A DNA stretch of 64,000 bases from Nocardioides sp. zg-1308 (lineage in GTDB: Bacteria > Actinomycetota > Actinomycetes > Propionibacteriales > Nocardioidaceae), in contig NZ_JABJQY010000002.1 in the NCBI RefSeq assembly GCF_013155375.1, positions 1,240,001 to 1,304,000 of the forward strand. Reading direction: 5' to 3'. The notes below the pieces were generated by a model that saw only the letters and a program-made list of their open reading frames with translations, had not been told where the DNA came from and ran no database searches. Shown here piece after piece: positions 58,145-64,000 of the stretch (position 1 is its first letter; each line of letters begins with the position of its first letter). Position numbers and translations under genes: made by a program.

Positions 58145-59638
58145 GTGAGCAGCGACCGCACGACCAGCAACGTGATCGGCGGCGTCGCCGGCACCGGGAC
58201 CGGGCCCGAGCAGTCGGTGATCGACCCCTCGACGGGCGAGGAGATCTGGCGCTACCGGGCGGACGAGCCGGCCCAGGTCGACGCGGCGGTCACCGCGGCC
58301 GCAGCGGCGTACGCCGAGTGGTCGCGTGCGACGCCGGCGGAGCGATCGGGCGTGCTGGTCGCCCTCGCGGCCCACCTAGAGGGCATGGCCGAGGAGCTCG
58401 CGCAGGCCGAGACGGCCCAGACGGGCAAGCCCATCCGGCTCAGCCGGGAGTTCGACGTCCCGGGGTCGATCGACAACGTCGCCTTCTTCGCCGGCGCCGC
58501 CCGTCGGCTCGACGGTCACGCGTCGGGGGAGTACTCCGCCGACCACACCTCGACGATCCGCCGGCAGCCGATCGGCGTCGTCGGGTCGATCGCACCGTGG
58601 AACTACCCGCTGCAGATGGCGATGTGGAAGGTGCTGCCGGCCATCGCCGCGGGCAACACGATCGTGCTCAAGGCGGCCGAGAACACCCCGCTGACCACCC
58701 TGATGCTGGCCGAGGCCTGCGCCGCCGTCGGGATGCCGGCCGGGGTCCTCAACCTCGTCAACGGACCCGGACCGCTGACCGGCGAGGCACTGGTGACCCA
58801 CCCGGGCATCGCGATGACGTCGTTCACCGGCTCGACCGCCGTCGGTCGCCACATCGCCGCGCTGGCGGCGGGCAACGGCACCCGCCTGCACCTCGAGCTC
58901 GGCGGCAAGGCGCCCTTCGTGGTGTTCGACGACGCCGACCTGCCGGCCGCGATCCGCGGCGCGGTCGCCGCGAGCCTGATCAACACCGGCCAGGACTGCA
59001 CCGCGGCGACCCGGGCCTACGTCCACCGCTCGGTGCTGGACGACTTCGTCGAAGGGGTCGCCGACCTGATGGGCCGCGTCCGACTCGGTGCCCCGACCGA
59101 TGCGGCCACCGACCAGGGCCCGCTGGTCTCGTTCCGGCAGCGCGACAAGGTGGCATCGATGGTGGACCGGGCCGTCGACGCCAGGGCCAAGGCGGTCACC
59201 GGTGGCAGCGCGCCCGGCGGCGACCTGGCCCGCGGCGCCTACTACGAGCCCACGCTGCTCGTCGGCGCCGCGCAGGACAGCGAGATCGTCCAGGCCGAGA
59301 CGTTCGGCCCCGTCCTCGCGGTGCTGCCCTTCGACTCCGACGAGGAGGCGATCCGGCTGGCCAACGACGTGCCGTTCGGGCTGGCCGCATCGGCCTGGAC
59401 CCGCGACGTCTACCGCGCCCAGACGGCGTCACGCGAGATCGACGCCGGCACCGTGTGGATCAACGACCACATCCCGATCATCTCGGAGATGCCGCACGGC
59501 GGCATGAAGGCGTCGGGCTACGGCAAGGACATGTCGTCGTACTCCTTCGACGACTACACCCAGGTCAAGCACGTGATGGCCGACATCACCGGCGTGGCCG
59601 CCAAGCCGTGGCACAGCACGATCTTCGACGTCGACTGA
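58145..59638 (+). CDS. aldehyde dehydrogenase, gamma-aminobutyraldehyde dehydrogenase-like
   Basis: A 497-residue NAD(P)-dependent aldehyde dehydrogenase. WNYPLQMAMWKVLPAIAAGN, FTGSTAVGRHI, the general base Glu in LELGGKAP and the nucleophile in NTGQDCTAATR are all present. The sequence is closest in pattern to 4-aminobutyraldehyde dehydrogenases (PatD) of putrescine breakdown. GGAGGAG (58133-58139) 5 nt before GTG supports this start. Neighbouring PucR, semialdehyde dehydrogenase and aminotransferase genes fit amine catabolism. Confidence 0.9.
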   Translation: MSSDRTTSNVIGGVAGTGTGPEQSVIDPSTGEEIWRYRADEPAQVDAAVTAAAAAYAEWSRATPAERSGVLVALAAHLEGMAEELAQAETAQTGKPIRLSREFDVPGSIDNVAFFAGAARRLDGHASGEYSADHTSTIRRQPIGVVGSIAPWNYPLQMAMWKVLPAIAAGNTIVLKAAENTPLTTLMLAEACAAVGMPAGVLNLVNGPGPLTGEALVTHPGIAMTSFTGSTAVGRHIAALAAGNGTRLHLELGGKAPFVVFDDADLPAAIRGAVAASLINTGQDCTAATRAYVHRSVLDDFVEGVADLMGRVRLGAPTDAATDQGPLVSFRQRDKVASMVDRAVDARAKAVTGGSAPGGDLARGAYYEPTLLVGAAQDSEIVQAETFGPVLAVLPFDSDEEAIRLANDVPFGLAASAWTRDVYRAQTASREIDAGTVWINDHIPIISEMPHGGMKASGYGKDMSSYSFDDYTQVKHVMADITGVAAKPWHSTIFDVD

Positions 59639-59657
59639 GCGAACGCGGGCCCCGCCG

Positions 59658-61259
59658 TCAGGTCCGACCGGGACGCGGCCCCGCCTCGACCTCGTCGGCC
59701 AGCAGCGCGACGTGGAGCGACACCCGGACGTCGGGGTGGTCGAGGTCGGCGCCGAGCACGCGCGACGCCTTCGCCAGCCGGTCGTAGAACACCGGTCGGG
59801 AGAGGTGCAGGCTCGCCGCCGCGTCCGACTTGCTCGTCGGGTGGGTCACCAGCGCGCGGACCGCGTCGAGCAGCCGGCTCCCGGTGCGCTCGTCGTGCTC
59901 GCGCAGCGGGTCGAGCTCGCGATCGACGAAGAGCCGCAGCCGGTCGTCGTCACCGATCATCGCCAGCAGCCCCCGCAGGTGGACGTCCTCGAGACGGTGC
60001 ACGCCGTCGGCCGCCCCGCCGGGGACGGAACGCACCACCTGCTGCGCCTCGCGCAGGGTCCGGTCGATGGCGGCGGCGCGGCCCACCGGCCGGCCCACGC
60101 CGACGACGAGCGGCTGGTGCCGGCGTACGCGGGCGGCCAGGTCGTCGACGACCGTCCGCACCCGCGTGGACGGCGGGAACGACAGCAGCACCCGCACGTC
60201 GCGCTCCATCTCGCACACCAGGGCGGGGACCCGCAGCTCGTGGGTGGCGTGGACCGTCGCGGCGATCACGTCCTCGACGAGCGCGGCGGCCGATCCGGGG
60301 CCGGCGTCCTCGAAGCGGGGGCGGAGGGTCACCCCGACGAGCTGGCGGTCGCTGGTCGGCAGCCCGGCCAGCTCGCACCGCCGCAGCAGGTCGGGGGACG
60401 GCGCCTCGGTGAGCAGCCGGAGGACCAGCTCGTGGTGCGTACGACGCACCGCGCCGTCGCGCTGCCGGTCGTGCAGCCGGTGCAGGGCGAGCGCCGCGGC
60501 GCCGCGCTCGGCCACCGCGACCAGCCGCTCGGACGGCTCGTCGGCGGAGTGGACGACCAGCCGGCCCCACCGGCGGTCCCGCCGGCCGACCCGGGTGACC
60601 AGCCAGCCGTGCGACTCCTCCCACGTGGTCCGGTCCTCCTGCGGCACCTCGCGGGACCGGGCCGCCCAGTCGGTGAGGAAGCCGTCGGCGTCCCGCGGCC
60701 CGGGCCGGTAGTCGAGCACCTGGTGCTCCTCGCTCTCGAGGACCACCGCGGTGCCGGCCAGCCGCTGCACGGCATCGAGGATCTCGCTCGGTCCGGCCTC
60801 GGCGATCCCGAGCTCGGTGAAGGTCTCGTGCACCCGCTGGGCCTCGCGGAGCTCGGCGACCTGCCGGTCGACGATGCGCTCGCCCACGGCCTGCGCCACT
60901 GCCGCGAACCGGACCTCGCGGTGCAGCGCCACCAGCGGCAGGCCGAGGTCCTCGCACGCCGCCACCAGCGCCTGCGGCAGCTCGGTCCAGCGCCGGCCGA
61001 GCTCGACGACCAGCCCGGCGGCCGCTGTGCCGGCCAGGCTGGCGGCGTACGCCTCGAGCTCGGGCCCGCCGTCGGGCATCGCGATGCCGGTGCTGAGCAG
61101 CAGGTCGCCCGCGCGCAGCAGCGGGGCGATGTCGGCCAGCTCGGTGGTGTGCACCCAGCGCACCGGCCGGTCGAGGCCCGACGCACCGGCGACCACGCGC
61201 GCCCGCGCGCCCCGCAGCGGCGGCATGGCGAGCACCTCGCCGACGGTCAGCACCGCCAC
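59658..61259 (-). CDS. PucR-family transcriptional regulator
   Basis: A 533-residue regulator. The N-terminal PucR domain (LTVGEVLAMPPLRGARARVV) is followed by a GGDEF-like/CdaR middle region and a C-terminal helix-turn-helix (LVTHPTSKSDAAASLHLSRP). PucR/CdaR proteins usually activate catabolic genes for purines, sugars or amines. It sits between the convergent aldehyde dehydrogenase gene and the divergent mmsA-like gene. GGAGGT lies 6-7 nt before GTG 61259. Confidence 0.92.
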   Translation of the reverse strand: MAVLTVGEVLAMPPLRGARARVVAGASGLDRPVRWVHTTELADIAPLLRAGDLLLSTGIAMPDGGPELEAYAASLAGTAAAGLVVELGRRWTELPQALVAACEDLGLPLVALHREVRFAAVAQAVGERIVDRQVAELREAQRVHETFTELGIAEAGPSEILDAVQRLAGTAVVLESEEHQVLDYRPGPRDADGFLTDWAARSREVPQEDRTTWEESHGWLVTRVGRRDRRWGRLVVHSADEPSERLVAVAERGAAALALHRLHDRQRDGAVRRTHHELVLRLLTEAPSPDLLRRCELAGLPTSDRQLVGVTLRPRFEDAGPGSAAALVEDVIAATVHATHELRVPALVCEMERDVRVLLSFPPSTRVRTVVDDLAARVRRHQPLVVGVGRPVGRAAAIDRTLREAQQVVRSVPGGAADGVHRLEDVHLRGLLAMIGDDDRLRLFVDRELDPLREHDERTGSRLLDAVRALVTHPTSKSDAAASLHLSRPVFYDRLAKASRVLGADLDHPDVRVSLHVALLADEVEAGPRPGRT

Positions 61260-61367
61260 AGCACACCTCCGGCCGACCAGTGCGGGAGCCGACAGGTCGT
61301 CGCTCCTTCTCGGCGCATCCTACGGATCGTCGGGCGGCCAGCACGGCGCGTCGGCCGATGATGCAGC

Positions 61368-62886
<1,519 letters not shown>

Positions 62887-62894
<8 letters not shown>

Positions 62895-64000
62895 GCGCGC
62901 CCGCCCCGCCCGCGCCCACGACGACCCGGAGGTCGCCCTCGAGCTCGACCGCCGGCACGTCTTCCACTCCTGGTCCGCCCAGGAGGGCCGCCGGCCCATG
63001 GTGGTCACCAAGGCCGAGGGCTCCCACGTCTGGGACCAGGACGGCAACCGGCTCCTCGACTTCACCTCGCAGCTGGTGTTCACCAACCTCGGCCACCAGC
63101 ACCCGCGGATCGTCGAGGCCATCCAGCAGCAGGCCGCCACGCTCTGCACCGTCGCGCCGGCGCACGTCAACGGCGCCCGGTCCGAGGCGGCCCGGCTGAT
63201 CGCGAGCCACACCCCGGGGGACCTCGACCGGGTGTTCTTCACCAACGGCGGCGCGGACGCCAACGAGCACGCGATCCGGATGGCCCGCCTCCACACCGGC
63301 CGGCACAAGGTGCTGTCGACCTACCGGTCCTACCACGGCGGCACGCAGCTGGCGGTGAACGTGACCGGCGACCCGAGGCGGTGGGCCAACGACCTGGGCT
63401 CGGACGGCACGGTCCACTTCTTCGGGCCCTACCTCTACCGCAGCGCCTTCCACGCCACGACCGAGGCCGAGGAGTGCCAGCGCGCCCTCGAGCACCTCGA
63501 GCAGGTGGTCGCGATGGAGGGCCCCGCCACCATCGCCGCGGTCGTCCTCGAGTCGATCCCGGGGACCGCCGGGATCATGGTCCCGCCGCCGGGCTACCTC
63601 GCCGGCGTGCGGGAGGTCTGCGACCGGAACGGGATCCTGCTCGTCGCCGACGAGGTCATGTCGGGGTTCGGCCGAGCCGGCAGGTGGTTCGCCGTCGAGC
63701 ACGCCTCCGACGGCACCGTCGTGCCCGACCTCCTCACCTTCGCCAAGGGGGTGAACTCCGGCTACGTGCCCCTGGGCGGCGTCGCCATCTCCGACGCCGT
63801 GCACCGGACCTTCGGCGACCGCGTCTACCCCGGCGGGCTGACGTACTCCGGGCACCCGCTGGCGTGCGCGGCGGCGGTCGCCACGATCGAGACCATGGAG
63901 GACGAGGGCATCGTCGAGCAGGCGGCGGCGCTCGGCGCCGAGGTGATCGGACCCGCGCTCGCCGCGATGGCCGAGCGGCACGCGTGGGTGGGCGAGGTCC
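62887..64000 (+). CDS. class III aminotransferase (aspartate aminotransferase family), partial
   Basis: The first 371 residues are inside the window and the frame is open at its end. FFTNGGADANEHAIRMAR binds the cofactor phosphate; VLLVADEVMSGFGRAG-type ILLVADEVMSGFGRAGRWF, read as ILLVADEVMSG and FGRAGRWF, and the PLP Lys287 in LTFAKGVNSGY are clear. Such enzymes move the amino group of omega- or beta-amino acids to pyruvate or 2-oxoglutarate. With mmsA, beta-alanine or a related amine would be degraded to acetyl-CoA. ATG overlaps the mmsA stop by 8 nt (ATGTCTGA). Confidence 0.92.

Overview
The window is a chromosomal stretch of a very GC-rich actinobacterium. A Nocardioides-like member of Nocardioidaceae is my inference, not something proven here. 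The support is strong G/C in third codon positions, a Bpa/PafE-type proteasome activator, a TB7.3-like mini-biotin protein, an AccA/AccD-style acyl-CoA carboxylase pair, and many starts that look leaderless (a TAnnnT -10 box 6-7 nt before ATG/GTG). I see no rRNA, tRNA, prophage, transposase or CRISPR array.

Layout. 1-7845: the end of an M13 metallopeptidase, a ComB-like phosphatase, a secreted SGNH esterase, a RecQ helicase with a phosphoribosyltransferase-like tail, a DHA2-type exporter and an M19 dipeptidase. 7919-12625: a SNF2 helicase coupled to a SWIM zinc-finger protein, ferritin and a TetR regulator. 12634-17166: two TetR-type palindromes and a leucine/isovalerate-degradation operon (methylcrotonyl-CoA carboxylase beta and alpha, HMG-CoA lyase). 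17248-20722: three overlapping sulfotransferase-fold genes, the middle one without the PAPS-binding lysine. 20780-21166: a guanidine-III riboswitch before a Gdx/SugE exporter. 21176-26279: EcsC-like protein, Aat, a lipoprotein, a ClpX-type zinc finger/HTH protein, an Fpg-family glycosylase and an AAA ATPase behind a perfect palindrome. 26280-26660: a non-coding hairpin-repeat block. 26661-34108: a flavin disulfide reductase, TerC behind a yybP-ykoY (Mn) riboswitch, a GH114-like protein, LysE, DUF2087, zf-UBP followed by a candidate 6C RNA, a phosphodiesterase and a SEC-C protein.

34109-42566: arginine deiminase, a DUF559/AbiEi-like gene bracketed by palindrome arrays, a DUF6058-like/GNAT fusion, a TMEM165-family transporter, prephenate dehydratase, DUF4446, an Old Yellow Enzyme and a PAP2/diacylglycerol-kinase fusion. 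42601-45827: serS, a Cof-type HAD hydrolase, DUF1905 and a second HAD hydrolase. 45918-53345: a TIMP-like exported protein, the proteasome activator, a quinone oxidoreductase, DUF6457, MobA, a nitrilase, membrane proteins, the biotinyl protein and an aldo/keto reductase. 53346-53649: another repeat block. 53650-57996: an NPCBM-like secreted protein, an MFS exporter, ArsR, VKOR and a CDF metal exporter that shares an operator-like motif with ArsR. 58145-64000: an amine/beta-amino-acid degradation cluster (aldehyde dehydrogenase, PucR regulator, CoA-acylating semialdehyde dehydrogenase, class III aminotransferase cut by the window end).

The best candidates for undescribed biology are the sulfotransferase trio with its probable pseudoenzyme, and the CACGTG-centred palindromes spaced exactly 53 bp apart that bracket the DUF559-like gene and recur at a third site. 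Two RNA switches, a candidate 6C RNA and an orphan promoter-hairpin are further non-coding signals.
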